Positions 1 through 13,075 of a stretch of 64,000 nucleotides of DNA are shown one piece after another. Numbering within the stretch: the first letter of the stretch is position 1; every line of letters starts with the position of its first letter. The DNA lies in assembly GCA_023897205.1 (NCBI GenBank), contig JAHWDD010000002.1, positions 4,278,001 to 4,342,000 of the forward strand, written 5' to 3'. Below the pieces are notes generated by a model. That model was not told the DNA's origin and did not search any database. It worked only from the letters and a program-made list of their open reading frames with translations. The translations under genes were made by a program, and so were the position numbers. This DNA is from Exophiala sp. HKRS030. Taxonomy: Eukaryota; Ascomycota; Eurotiomycetes; Chaetothyriales; Herpotrichiellaceae.

Positions 1-2718
1 TGCAGTCGTTCAAAGACGCTTGGAATGGGTTCAGAAGTGTCGACCACTCTTGAAGTATGCCGACACCAGGAGGCAGTATACGGCGGCGAAGGAGAAGAGG
101 GACAGGCTCAAGAAAGAATTGGCTCAGTTGAAAGCAATTTCAGCGCCAACCCTTCGCAAGAAAGAGGCCAAGGAGGCTTATGCCACCAAAACTCGAATAC
201 TGAGAGACGAACGTGCAATGGCACTGAAGGAGCTGAATTCCATATGCGAACGTCTCGCAAAAGATGCTGAGAACGCTCAAGTCGAGATAACCGATGCTAT
301 CAATGCCATACAAAACGAGAGAGCAGGCATACCTGACATCAAGAAGGCGCTCACTAATCATCGTCGCAAAGCCCGCGAATTGGAATTGAAGCTTGCTGAG
401 AACACGGAGGCCGATTTTGACACTAGGCACCTCTCTGATCGCATCTCTGCCGCCAGAGCGGAACAGAGGCGGATAGAAGACCTGCAACGGGACTTACAAT
501 CCCGTCTGGAACAACTTGCAGCTCAAGACAAGGAGAGGACAACAGCTCTGGCGCAATTGGACAGCAGCCTTGAAAGCTTGGAAACACAGGCTGGTCAGCA
601 AGAGAGCAAGTTGCAGACCCTGTCTCGTGACACATTCGTTGCATGGAAGTGGATTCAAGAAAACCAAGATCTGTTCACACAACCTGTATACGGCCCCCAA
701 TCGTGGAATGTTCTTTGAAGGACCCAAAAATGGCCGATGCCGTTGAGGCAATTCTTCAAGAGAGCGATTTCAAGATCATTACCGTTCAGAACCAAGCCGA
801 TTTCAGGCTATTGCAGCAAAAGCTCTTCAAGGAGAAAAAGCTATCTGATGTTAGTCTCCGAACATGCTCCAACAGTAGTCTCGACCAGTTACGGCCACCA
901 CTATCCCCAGAAGATATGCAGAAATTTGGGTTAGATAGTTGGGTCATTGATCATTTGCAAGGACCCGATACAGTTCTGGTTATGCTATGCCAGGACAAGA
1001 AGCTGGATAAATGCGCCATCAGTTCAAGAGAATTGACTCAGCAGCAACATGATAGCTTGGCAAACACCAATCTACAAAGTTACGTTGCTGCGGGGAAATC
1101 GTACCAGTTCATTCGGCGTGCAGAGTACGGGTCCGCTGGAAGCACTTCGAGGGTCAGAGATGTGAGACCTGCACGATGGTGGACTAATAAACCTGTCGAC
1201 GCAGGAAGGAAGGCCAACATTCAGCGAACCATTAGCGAGAAGCAAGGCGAGAGGGACATCATCCGAGAAGAAATCCAAACTGTGAAGAAAGATATGACAG
1301 AAAACAGGAATGCTATCGCTCGTGCCGTCGAAGAAGCAAGCGATCTTACAAAGAAGAAGGACAAGTTGCAACATGCCAAACGGACGTGGCTTGCACTTCC
1401 TGTCCAGATTGAACAAGCCAACAGTAGCGCGGATGAAAATCAAGCAAGGCTAGATGGGTTTCGAGAGCGAGAGAACAAGCTGATCGAGGAGAAGGATGCA
1501 GCTGTCATCCACAAGACCGACGCTGTCCTCAAGTTTGCCACCGCAACAGGAGATCTCAAAAAAGCCACAGCCAGTTTACTGGAAGCCGAGGTCATGGTGA
1601 TCGAGGCAGCATCCGATGCTGAAGGCTTAGCCACCCAGAACGAGCACATCATCCAGACCATCGAGGAAAAAGACAAAGAGTTCGAAGAGGCGAAGGCGGC
1701 GTTTACAGAGGGTTACGCTGAGGCACAGGCTGTCCTGCGACTTGTACTGAGTTTAAAGGCTGAAGCTGAGCGACTGGAGAAGGAAGAAAATGAACCTGGA
1801 CTCACCGAGGTGATTGGACAGGTTGGGGAACAAATGAAGACAGAGACAGACCTTGAGGCCGAAATCGACTCGATCAAGGCCGAGCTCGAACTCACCGAAG
1901 GTGGCAGTGGCAACATCATTAGAGATTACGAGCAGCGTGCCAGGACTATTGAAGCCCTCCAGAAGCAACTGCAGCAGAAGGAGAAAGAAGATCAAGACTA
2001 CAAGCACAGCATTAAAGAAATCCGCGACAAATGGGAACCGCGACTCGAAGGGTACATTGAACAAATCAGCGAGGCATTCTTCGAGTCATTCCACCGGATT
2101 GGTCTCAAGGGCCAAGTTGCCATCCACAAAGCCTCGTCAGACCGCCCTGTCGACTGCACCGAAGAGAACGGCGGCACAGAAAACGGACTCGACTTTGAAA
2201 ACTGGGCAGTCCACGTCAGCGTCAGCTTCCGAGCAGCAGAGGAGATGAGTCTCTTGGACAGCCACCGACAATCTGGAGGCGAACGAGCCGTCAGCACCAT
2301 CTTCTATTTGATGGCGCTGCAGAGCCTGAACCGCGCCCCCTTCCGGGTCGTCGACGAGATCAATCAGGGCATGGATCCGCGGAACGAGCGTATGATGCAC
2401 GGTCGCATGGTTGACATCGCCGCCGACAACGGCAGCCAGTACTTCCTCATCACCCCCAAACTCCTCAGCGGCCTCAAATACAGACCCGGCATGACCGTCC
2501 TGTGTATCGTCAGCGGCGAGAACATGCCTGCTGCCCGCCAACGCGACCCCACTGGGAAATGGAGGGATGGGCCGAAGGTCGATTTCCGCGAATTTGTCAA
2601 CAAGGCCAGGCAGTTGGGTCTGGCTGGTCGCTCGGTCCAGGGACGGTTTGAAGAGGGTCGTGACGTGTTCGGCAATACACCTGGGGGAACTCAACTCACT
2701 CAGGTTGGTGCTTATTGA
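1..2718 (+). CDS. smc5: Smc5, structural maintenance of chromosomes protein 5 (5' truncated, one frame break)
   Basis: This is the ABC-type ATPase subunit of the nuclear Smc5/6 complex, which acts in recombination repair and replication-fork stability. The window holds about 905 residues and starts inside the first coiled coil; the N-terminal Walker A half lies upstream. The order visible is a long charged coiled coil, a hinge region around codons 270-400, a second coiled coil, then the C-terminal head. The head has the ABC signature QSGGERAVSTI near 2270-2300 and the Walker B-like VVDEINQGMD near 2347-2376. Frame 2 is read up to a run of five C at 694-698 and frame 1 after it. The conserved junction VYG-PPIVECSLKDPK is restored if one C is missing there, so a one-base deletion explains the break better than an intron. 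The stop is at 2716-2718. Family assignment is secure. Confidence 0.93.
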
Positions 2719-2804
2719 TTGATTGATTGATTCGATTGTTGAGTGGGACGCGAAGGGGGAATCAGAGAGATTCATGTCTGATTTTTACGTATGATTTTTA
2801 CGTA
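2713..2804. repeat. Simple repeats in the smc5 3' region
   Basis: A run of ATTG/TTGA tetranucleotides overlaps the smc5 stop (about 2713-2732). A 13-bp direct duplication, TGATTTTTACGTA, lies at 2779-2791 and 2792-2804. Both are directly visible; no function is implied. Confidence 0.7.
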
Positions 2805-3333
2805 TGATTGTCATGTTCACTGACTGAATGAGAATGATAGAGCTACAGATGATGATTGCACACACTCGGGCGATTATCCAACAGAGGTACATTACAAAGT
2901 CTACGCACAGCATCTGCAGGATGTTAGACGTAAGAGGTTCTGTATGTCATAATAGACGATACAGGCAAGGCTGCGAGAGAGCCGAGGCACTTGATGAAAA
3001 TGACAAAGATCGACCCCTCCAGACAAAATCTCTCCGCATTTGCTTTTCTCCAACTTGGATCCATCAGGTAGGTAGATCTGCGTGTGTCGAATGGAAGAAA
3101 GACGACGTGTACCTGGCTACCCACTTACCCTTTGATGGCCGTCTTAACCGGTTTTCTTCATCGTTTCGGAGGATAGATTCCTCGAACAATCCTGGTGGTT
3201 CTTCTCATTTTTCTTTAGTACTCGTTACCGCTCTGCATTTTCGTGCGTTCGTTGTCGATAAACTGTGTGGGGTTTCTACCTAGGTGTCGTGCTTGTCGGT
3301 GGCAGAGCCAAGCTAGACAAAGTGTTGGTCAAT
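2805..3333. other. Intergenic, smc5 to CoA ligase
   Basis: About 530 bases with no convincing coding sequence or RNA gene. It must hold the promoter of the downstream CoA-ligase gene; no specific motif stands out. Confidence 0.5.
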
Positions 3334-5380
3334 ATGGTATTGTTCAAGTCGCCGCATCCCGATGTTGAAAGTGAGTATTCGCCTCGCCTCGCCTCGCCTC
3401 GTCTCATTCCCACGAATGCAAGACACCATGACAAGCAAATCACCCGATGTTCTGGATGTTTTTCTCGGTTGGGCCAGTGCTGACGGCAGTTTGCGAGGGA
3501 TGTAGTTCCCACCGACATAACGACTTGGGAATGGGTATTTGAGGCCGGCCCGTACTCTCCTCTGTACAAGAATCCCCCTGAGCCTCTGGCCGGATATGTC
3601 AATGCCGTGACCAAGGAGAGGCTGGACTGGGCGCAGGTCAAGACCAAAGCGACGCAGTTGAGCACGGCGTTGGTGCGCAAGTATGGGTTGCGGCCTGGTG
3701 ATACTGTGTCCTTGTTCAGTACCAATACCATCTGGTACCCTGTGGCTATGTGGGCGGTGATTCGAGCGGGTGAGTCTTGTTCTGCTGTATTTTCTTATCA
3801 AAGAGCTAGAGGTTCGAGGGCTTTGTGTGGGGTTAACAAGGCTGACTGAGAGACATTCTGTTGTCTATCAGGTGGCAGAGTCAACGGCGCATCACCTGCG
3901 TACACGACAGAAGAGATGACCCATGCTCTGAAGACGGCCAAGTCGAAGATTCTGATCACTCTGCCGACCTCGTTGAATGTGGCGCTTGAGGCTGCGCAGA
4001 ACGCAGGTATTCCTTCAGGCAATGTTCTCTTGCTCGAGGGAAAGAATGAAAGATTCTTAAACATCCAGCAACTCATGGAGCACGGCGCACAATTTACCCC
4101 CGAAGAGCCTTTCCGGATACCTAGAGGCAAAACCAATGCACAGATCTGTGGATATTTGAACTTCAGCAGCGGGACTACTGGACTGCCTAAAGCGGTATGT
4201 TGTTCTTCCCATAGTTTTTCGCCCTTAATTCGGGGATATCAGCTGTATGTGCTGATAAAAATGAACAGGTTATGCTTTCACACCAGAACATCATTGCCCA
4301 GTGTCATCAGCTTAAGCAATTACAAGCAGGCAGCGCGTACAAAATTCTGGCCGTGATGCCATTGTTCCACAGTGAGTCTAGAGCGAATGATCTAGGAGAT
4401 ATGAAGCCTAATTATGCGAAGTAACCGGTCTCGTTCGATTCTGCACATATCCTCTACTCATGAACGGTGACTCAGTTATGCTTCCAGCATTCAGCATGCC
4501 AGCCATGTTGGATGCGGTGGTTGAATTCAAGATCAAGGAATTGATACTTGTTCCTCCTATCATCATCCGAATTGTACGTGACAAGATCGTGGATAACTAT
4601 GATCTTCGACATGTCGAACGTTGGTCATCGGGCTCTGCACCCATATCGCCTGAGATTATCGAGTTGTTAAGAAAGAAGTTTCCCTGGACAGGATTTAGGC
4701 AAGGGTATGGCGCAACAGAGTCGACAGCGTGCATATCTGCTCATCCGCCCACTCACTATGATTACAAATACGCAACGACGGGAGGACTATTGGTGGCTAA
4801 CACGGTAGCAAAAGTACTTGACTTGACAACAGGAAAGGAATTGGGTCCAGGTCAAACAGGCGAGATACTGGCAAGGGGTCCACAGATCGCAATGGGGTAT
4901 CTGGACAACCCTACAGCAACAGCAGAGACATTCGACGAGGACGGTTTTTTCCACACTGGTGATGTTGGAAATATTGATTCTGAGGGTTTGATTCACATTG
5001 AAGACAGAATCAAGGAAATGATCAAAGTGAAGGGTTTGCAAGTACCACCTGCTGAATTGGAGGATTTGCTACTAGGACATAGCCATGTTGAGGATTGTGC
5101 CGTTCTTGGAATTCCAGATGAGTACGCAGGTGAGAGACCCAAGGCATATATCGTGTTAAAGAAAGGAATCGAGGCGACACCCGAGGTGGGTTATGAATTA
5201 CTGAAATTTGTCAAAGAACGAAAGGTAAGGTATAAATGGCTGTCTGAGATCGAGTTCGCAGATGAAGTACCAAAGAGTCCCACAGGAAAATTGTTGAGAA
5301 GAATTCTCAAGGTCAGGAATAAAGAAGAAGGGAGAAAAGGAGTCTGGGTTCAGGATAAATCGGAAAGAGCGAGGCTGTAG
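3334..5380 (+). CDS. 4-coumarate:CoA-ligase-like acyl-CoA synthetase with PTS1-type C-terminus
   Basis: This is an adenylate-forming enzyme (AMP-binding family) that would activate an aryl or acyl acid to its CoA thioester. Five exons fit GT-AG rules and phase: 3334-3370, 3506-3769, 3872-4194, 4269-4371 and 4422-5380, giving 561 residues. Spliced, the start reads MVLFKSPHPDVEIPTDITTW, typical of fungal members. Motifs are NFSSGTTGLPKA (P-loop, near residues 197-208), GYGATES, FFHTGDVG, IKVKGLQVPPAELE and the catalytic-lysine region SPTGKLLRR. The protein ends ERARL; ARL fits the peroxisomal PTS1 consensus, so a peroxisomal role such as side-chain shortening or fatty-acid activation is inferred. 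The true substrate cannot be read from sequence. Confidence 0.9.
3381..3400. repeat. (GCCTC)4 microsatellite in intron 1 of the CoA ligase
   Basis: Four perfect copies of the pentamer GCCTC lie ten bases after the donor site of intron 1 (3371-3505). Confidence 0.85.
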
Positions 5381-5996
5381 ATTCATGTATTGAGTACTCC
5401 GTACCTGCTTCAAGTTAGTGTTAGAAGATTGTGTGTCATTCGCAAGGCAGGCGCAGAAGCGCCGTCCATGGTGTGGCAGCCGCGAACCACCGCACCCAGA
5501 AGAACCCGAGTGTCTAGGCCAGCTCATCTCACGATGCATGACCTGAACATAGACAATAGCCAGATGGTCATTATTGATCCCCTCCCGAGACAACCACGTT
5601 GTACCGTGCTTTTCTCCAAAGCCCAGCTGGACCAGGTTTCTCCATAACATATCGCTTCTGATGTCCAGAGCATGAAGCAAGTTGGACGTCGGAAGTTGGC
5701 TGAGCTGACGCGGGTTACAGATTACATCAACAAATCAAAACCAGTCCATGATCAGGGTAATCGATTAGGTAGCCTTGGCAAGACGATCCTAGAGCTTGTT
5801 CCTTGATCTTCAACCATCATTGGAAACATAATTCGAGACGGAGGTCCGAGAGGAGGATACACACGGCGCTGTCTGTCTGCCGGAAGCTTGAGTACTCACG
5901 TTAAACCTAGAATAGACTAGCGTATTTCTGAGAGTCTTGGCGCTATAATCTTTCGCGCACGTACATCTTTCATCTCGTGAGATCCACACCACCTTT
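5381..5996. other. Intergenic, CoA ligase to RIP island
   Basis: About 600 bases of ordinary composition with normal CpA and TpG content. I see no gene. The base composition changes abruptly near 5996. Confidence 0.5.
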
Positions 5997-8900
5997 CTCC
6001 TAGTTCTTTTTTTATCCTATAATTCTCTTAATCCGATAAGATTTTATACCCCTATTATTATAATCTAATTAGTTCGATAATATTTTAATAAAATTCGCTA
6101 TTATTTTAATAGAAAATAGCCGAGATCCTTATAGGTAACCTAGCCGATTTTAGATTAATAGAATTTAACTACGCTACTTACGGCTACTTATATATACTTA
6201 CGAGAATATATACGCTAATAAATTTTTAGCTTAGAAAATAACCCCTCGAATACTCGCGAATCCCTACCGCTCTTTATAAGTTATTAATATACCTCCTAAG
6301 CGCGCTATACTAGGCCGAAAGAAAGCTACTAAGAGAGTACTCGAGAGTACTCCTAATAATCTAGCCGAAATAAGCTTACCTAAGAGATTAGCTATAGCGA
6401 AGAATATAGTAAAGACTAATAAGTACTTATTAGAAGAGGAGAGTAAATAAGATACGATAATAAAAATTCGGTAGCCTAGATAGAATCGCTTTAAAAGCTA
6501 TAATAAGTAAGAAATATAAATTATCTTTAATACTCGTATATACTTACGTATACTTAGATATACTTACGCGCCCTAGGTAAAAGGTAGTAAACTAAAATTA
6601 ACTAAATATATAAATCGGTATAAAATCTACGGTATAAGATTTTATAACTATATACGAGTACTTAGAGCTAATTATATACTAGGATATACTAGGTCGAAAC
6701 TTAGCTCGCTATATCGAGTCTATATATTAGTAGGACTCCTTAGAGATACTCGTAGGTACTCGCTAATACTTATAAAGCGTTAGAAATAAGGGTATAAATA
6801 AGGATATAAACGGTATAGGTATAGTTTTTACTAGAGTAGTTCCCGCTTCCCTTAGTAGCTAGACTTAATAAGAGAAATCTTATAAGTATTCGCGAGTATT
6901 ACTAACTAGATAGATTTATTACTAATCTTAAGGACTTAAAAATATTTATATATACTACCTAGCTAACTATTATTAGTACCGCTACTAGGTAAGGAACTAC
7001 CCCCTAACTACTTATATATACTTACGAATACTTATAATAACTCTCGCCTTATAAAAGCTAAAGTTAAGGAAGCGATAAAAGATCTTAACGATAAGGAATT
7101 TAAGTAAGTTATAACTATATATATCTACTCGCGAGTACCCGCTAATATCTATAAGTTCTCTACGCTAGAGCGAAGGCCTTAATTATCGGTAAGTTACCTT
7201 ACCCTATAGGTACTATTTATAAGTACTTACGGCTACTAGCAAAGCTAGACTTAAGGCTACTAAGGTAAAGAAGAAGCCCGCCGCCGGCTCCTCCCCTAAG
7301 AGTAGTAGTAAGGATTAATAAGTACTCGCGTCTACTTACTATTCTATACAATATAATTTCCGATACTCCTCTTAGTTATTAGGTACGGTACTTATAAGTA
7401 CTTACATAACTTTAATAGTTCTTATTTTTTTTCTTTAGGCTTAGGACTTATAAATACTACAGTACTTATAAGGACTTACATAACTTTTAATAAGCCTTAC
7501 TTTTTCCTTTAGGCTAAATACTTACGAATATATATAAATATCCCGGACCCGGTATAGAGAAAATTTTACTAGTACGAGACGAATTATTATAAGTACTTAC
7601 CGGTATTAGCTACACTAGACCGAAGAGATATTTTATAACTAGCCTTAAGCCTTCTTAAGTACTCCTAAGCTATATATATATAAATTTAACCTAAGCTCTA
7701 TTTACCCTCCTTATAAAAGGCTTTATAAGTACTTATAGTATAATACTCTTTATAGGTACTAATAAAACCTTATAAGTACTTATCCCTAAATTTTTACTTT
7801 AACGTAGTTATATTATAGGTTCTATTATAGGTTCTTTACGGCGAAGGGATTACCTACCTAAAACTAAATTAAAATATATACGGAGATTTATAGGTACTCG
7901 CGAGTACTTACTAGCGCTAGAACGAAAAATACCTTCTCTCGAGCGGTAAGTACTTCTAACTACCTACCTTAAGGCTATTTTTATTAATTATAAGTATAAT
8001 ACTTTTTAAAGTAATAAATTAAAACTTTAGTTATTTAGTTCTTATCCTTTCTACTTATCTACTCTAATACTTATATTAAATACCGCGTACCTATAAGTAC
8101 TCTAGCCTAGGGATTATAGTACCTCGTATAATATATAGAGGATAAAGTTATTATATTAAGTATAATTAAGTACTACTACTTAAGATAATACTAACTATTT
8201 AAGGAATTATCGTTTTATTAAATCTTCTAATTATAAACTCTAGCTATAATCTAGAGTTATTAATATTTAACCTTATATATAGCAATATAAATTCTACGGA
8301 GTATATTCTAGGACCTATAAGGTACTACTACTACCCGCGAATACTTATAGGTAATATAGGTTATAAAATTAAACGCTTCCCGGCTATAAATTTATATTCG
8401 GCTTAGTTATACGATTAATCCTAATAAAGCGACGTATTAAAATAATTCTAATCGATTACTAATTATAATTACCGTAAGAAATTAATATATATGGTTCGTA
8501 ATCTCTCCTAAGTACTTATAACTAAATATAACTAGGTAATAGTAAGCGAATTATTCTTCTTAAATTACTAGTATAATTATCTTAAGAGTCTAGAGAGCTA
8601 CTAATACGTCTATATATACCTATAGCTACCCGCTAATCTAGATAGGAGAGTATACCTAAGTCTATATAATAACCTATAAGTATTCTAGAATAATCCCCTT
8701 CTAGATATAATCGTTACTTAAGTCTTATATTAATAATAAATACGACTCTAGATCTGCGAGCTATTATTAATCCTATACTACTTTAAGACTTAGGAGATAT
8801 ATTAAGGAATTAAGATTAGTCTCTTTATTAGGAAAATAAAGTATCTATTATTCCTAAAGTTTATACTAAAGGACGAAGATATACTACTTATAAACGAGTA

Positions 8901-11900
8901 AAGAAAATAATTTATAGTATATATACTTATTATATTTTATAAAAGGTTATAGCTAATTATTTCTTATTAGATAGTAAACGGTAAGGTTATAGAAGAGCTA
9001 TTTAGGAATACTCTCTTCGGGTACTCGTAAACGCTTCTTATAAATTATATCTACTAATAATAACTCGCTTCGTAGTCGTTTATTAAGAGAAGGTATTCGG
9101 CAAGTAACTAGTATTCTACTTAACGAAACTAGTAGAAATAGAACTAGTTCTATAACCGTAGATAATCCTAAGCCTAAATAGTTATTAGTAATAGATATTA
9201 CTTAAGAGCTTTTAGGAATCCTTTTAACCTTTTATATAATATTCTCTAGATAATAGAACTCTAGTAGGGCTTCTATTTTAATAACTTAATTAATAACCTT
9301 ATTATTAAGTACTTTAAGCTAAAAGAATAGATTTATTAATCTTCTCTCGCCTATTAAATAATTAGCTCTACTTACTAGTATTCGTTAATACTTAAGGGAA
9401 GTAAAGAGTATTAGTATATACCTTTTAATAGCTTTATATAATAATAGGTTAGTTCCCTAGCTATATACTATCTAATAGTAAGATTTAATAATATTTATAT
9501 TACGTTAAGTACTCTTAAAGAATCCTTTATTTATCTTAGTATAGTAAATACTAAGCCTAGATATTATCTAGGGAGTCTTTTTATACTATACCTATTTTAA
9601 AAGAACTTTATTCTTAAGTAAGTCCTTAAGAATATTCTCGACGTCCTTACGAGTATCTATAAATAGTAATTATCTAAGGGCGGAATATAAGGTATAAGTA
9701 CTAAATTTCTACTATAGTCTACGCTAATAGTATACGAGATAGTAGATAAATAGATTCTTAACTTAAAATTACTAAAGTCGACGATAGGAATTAATATCCC
9801 GAAGAAAAGATTTAAATCCTAAAGGAGAGAATAGCTATTAGTATTTATAGTCTCTTATAGGTATATATAAGTATTTACTAGTAGTAAGGAGATATTAAGA
9901 GTAGAAAGAATTATACCTACTACTTATTTAGTATCTATATTAATAATAACTATACGAAGTCTACGACTATATAGATAGTAAAACTAAATTAGTTTATAGT
10001 TTACTTCTAATAGATAATAAAATAATTAATAAAATATAATATAGTAAGTATACGCCGTTTCGATACTTAAAAAAATATATACTAAAGGAATAACTATTTA
10101 GTTAGATAATTATTTATAAAAAGTTATAAGTCTTACCGAGAAAGTCTAAACTATCTAATTTATCTCTTATTACTATTATAACTTTATAAATACTACCGTA
10201 TACTCGTTTATAGGAAGCGTTAAGAGTAATTAAGTATTACTTTTTAAAAAGTTTAGCTTATTTAGATAAAAAGTATATTACTATAAAGTAATTTAGCGAT
10301 TTATATAAATATCGAATATATCGATCCTCTTATAGCTCTTATACCTAGAATAGGTAAAGATAGCGAATACCTATAGATACTCGTAAGTAAACCTAAGTAC
10401 GTCTTAAGTAGTAAGAAAACGAACCTATAATATTATATTCTAGTAGATTTTCGAGAGCTCTTTTACGATATAGGATTACTCGTAACCTATTAAGATTACT
10501 TAAACTTAGATAAATTTTAGAGAGAGTAGTAATATTATATTATTATAGCTATTATTTAACTAAAGAACTTTATTAAAATTAATTTAATAGAAATTAGTAG
10601 TAACTTATTACTAGTATTTATTAGAACTTACTAATACTCTATAACTTTTCTACTCCTTTACGAAGAATTACTTTTAGTTCTTTCTTTAGGATAAGTAGTA
10701 TTTTATTCGTATAAGCCGGTAGATAAATATATACTCTACGGCTATAGAGTAAAATATATAGAATATTTAGATCTTATAGTATAATAACTATAAAGTAAAC
10801 CTTATACGTACGAGTACTTAAGACTCTACTTCTAGTAATATAAGTATACCCTAGTACTCGTAAGTATAAAAAGGTAAGAGAAGAGGAAATAGAACTTTTA
10901 CTATAAGTCTTTCTATAAGTAGAGCGAAGATAAATTCTATTATACTAATACTCTTATAGACGAAAATAACCCTTTATAAGTTCTTATAAGTAGTTAATAT
11001 TAATCGTAGTAGGTACTCCTTTATAGAAATATAATAACTCTAAAGTATAGAGTAAATAGATAATAATCTATCTCTCCTAATTTAATAAATTAGTATAATA
11101 TATTAATAGTAAGAAGTTATAAAAGCTTATACTATACCGTTTCTCTTCTTTACTCGTAGTTATTAATATCTTAAGCTATAGTTATTTTTATTTTATTAAA
11201 TTTAAATCTAACTCTAGAAATCTTCTATAACTTTTATAGTAAAAGTAGAAGATCTTATACTTAAGTTTTATTCGCGAGAAGCTATAAGTAGCCTCTACTA
11301 CTTATAATAATTTACTTATATATACTAGTACTTAAGTAGTTAAGGACTTATAAACTTATATACTTTAATACCTAAGTATTTATACTTACTTATAGTATAG
11401 TAAAAGTTAGTACTTTCTTTCTATTTTTCCTTAAGAATTATATACTTAGAAGTTCTTATTATAATATATCTTTTATAGTATTTAATCTAGAGTTAAAGTA
11501 TTAATACTCTTTATTAAAGGATATAGGTAGTTATAGGTAGTTATAGATACTTACGTCTCGATAAAGATACTTACGGTTAATCCCTTATAGTAGATTTCTA
11601 GTCTATATATAGTATAAAATACCGCTCTTATTAGTAACTAGCTAATTTAAATACTTATCGTAATATATAATCTACTTTACTATTTTTAAATTCGAATAAT
11701 AGTTAAGAATAGGAAATCCTTTATTTGTAGGCTAACCCTCTTACTCTAGACCTTTAATTCTATACTCTTAAATATTCGTTAGTCCTTCTAAGGAGCTAAT
11801 AGGAGAAAAGGTTAAGGGTTAATTTTCTTTAATATCTTTATCTAGAGATTCGTTTTCGTTAAGAGATAAATCTACCGAAAGACTTATAAGTACTCGATTA

Positions 11901-12562
11901 ATAGAAAATTTAGTAAGGGTTTCTAGATTATATATCTCTAACTAAAAAATAATAGTAAGATTTAAATAAGATATTCTACCTTCTTCTCTTTTATAAGGAA
12001 ATAGGGGTACTCGTATATACTTAGGGCTATCTATAAGTACTTATCTATCGTAATTTTATTACTTATTTATTATTTTTATTCTAACTACCTTTCCTATACT
12101 TATTTTACTTTACTATCCTACTAATATCCTCTATAGGGCTACTCGTAAGTACTTAATATACTATAAATATTTTCTTTCTCTCTTTACCGCTTTATTTATT
12201 GTCTATTAATAGCTCGCGAGTACTTACGAGTAGGATATTACCGTATAGAATACCGCTCTCCGTATATTAGGTTAGATATCCTCTTTACCGCTTTATTTAT
12301 CGTCTATTAACGGCTCGCGAGTACTTATAGGTAAGATATTACCGTATAGAATACCGCTCTCCCGTACATTAGGTTAGATATCCTCTTTACCGCTTTATTT
12401 ATCGTCCATTAACGGCTCGCGAGTACTTATAAGTAGGATATTACCGTATAGAATACCGCTCTCCGTATATTAGGTTAGATATCCTCTTTACCGCTTTATT
12501 TATCGTCTATTAACGGCTCGCGAGTACTCACGAGCAGGATATTACCGTATAGAATACCGCTA
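5997..12562. mobile_element. RIP-erased AT-rich island, probably former transposon DNA
   Basis: About 6.6 kb made almost entirely of TpA-rich sequence. Reading both strands, CpA and TpG are nearly absent (I find fewer than about twenty), while CpG survives (CGCGAG recurs throughout). That is the signature of repeat-induced point mutation, which changes CpA to TpA on either strand. Stop codons are so dense that no ORF of 60 codons remains. RIP acts on duplicated DNA, so the source was presumably a repeated element, but mutation is too complete for me to name its class; I see no recognisable terminal repeats or transposase motif. Such islands are usually heterochromatic and transcriptionally silent (known for the class, not shown here). 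Confidence 0.85.
12181..12562. repeat. 101-bp tandem repeat, 3.8 copies, at the right edge of the RIP island
   Basis: Units begin TCTTTACCGC at 12181, 12282, 12384 and 12485; the last is cut off near 12562. The unit length is 101 bp, with one extra C in unit 2. Aligned by eye, unit-to-unit substitutions are transitions (C/T or G/A), several at CpA sites: CCA versus CTA, TCA versus TTA, GCA versus GTA, ACA versus ATA. The array ends exactly where normal base composition resumes. Confidence 0.9.
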
Positions 12563-13075
12563 GTTCAATACCTAGATCCTCAAGAATAATTCTGACTGAC
12601 CAAGAATATTCATGCTAAGTCATATGGCTTTAATTAGTGTATATTACAGGACTAGCTGTTTGACAAAACGCTCAATTTTACACTAAAAAATAAGCTCACG
12701 CCGTCGACGGCAGACAGACAGCTCCGTGTGCAACCTCGTCCGAGAGGGATCTCAAGGTCGACTAGTTGATGATACCACGCATTGCTTTTTCTTGGGAACA
12801 GAACTGGGTGTGACTGGGTTATCGAAACACGCGGCCAGGGCAACAGACCCCTCGGTTGTCAGACGACGCCGTACAAGCTCTGTGGATTAGAATTTGTAAC
12901 AGTCAACCTGCATTGTCGATCATCAACCCGTACGCTGGAAACCAACCTTGGCAGTCAATTTGTGACACCTTTTCTGACCAGGGTACAGCGCCTATATCCG
13001 ACCTCACTTGACTTCATCCTTAACGCATAGGCATCATTCTGGAATGTGTTTGCAACAAAATGTTGTACGTCGAGG
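12563..13075. other. Intergenic, RIP island to regulator-like gene
   Basis: About 500 bases of normal composition. Short ORFs on both strands show no recognisable domain. If the neighbouring gene once had an N-terminal zinc cluster it is not visible here. Confidence 0.45.

Noticed and set aside
643..2718. Second smc5 reading frame as a separate gene
   Set aside because: It continues the first frame with conserved residues once one C is restored, and has no start context of its own.
5997..12562. AT-rich island as a mitochondrial insertion or centromere
   Set aside because: Mitochondrial DNA would keep CpA/TpG and some coding frames. The specific lack of these dinucleotides fits RIP instead. 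Centromere identity cannot be judged from 6.6 kb.
12181..12562. CRISPR-like array
   Set aside because: These are contiguous 101-bp tandem copies without unique spacers, in a eukaryotic genome.
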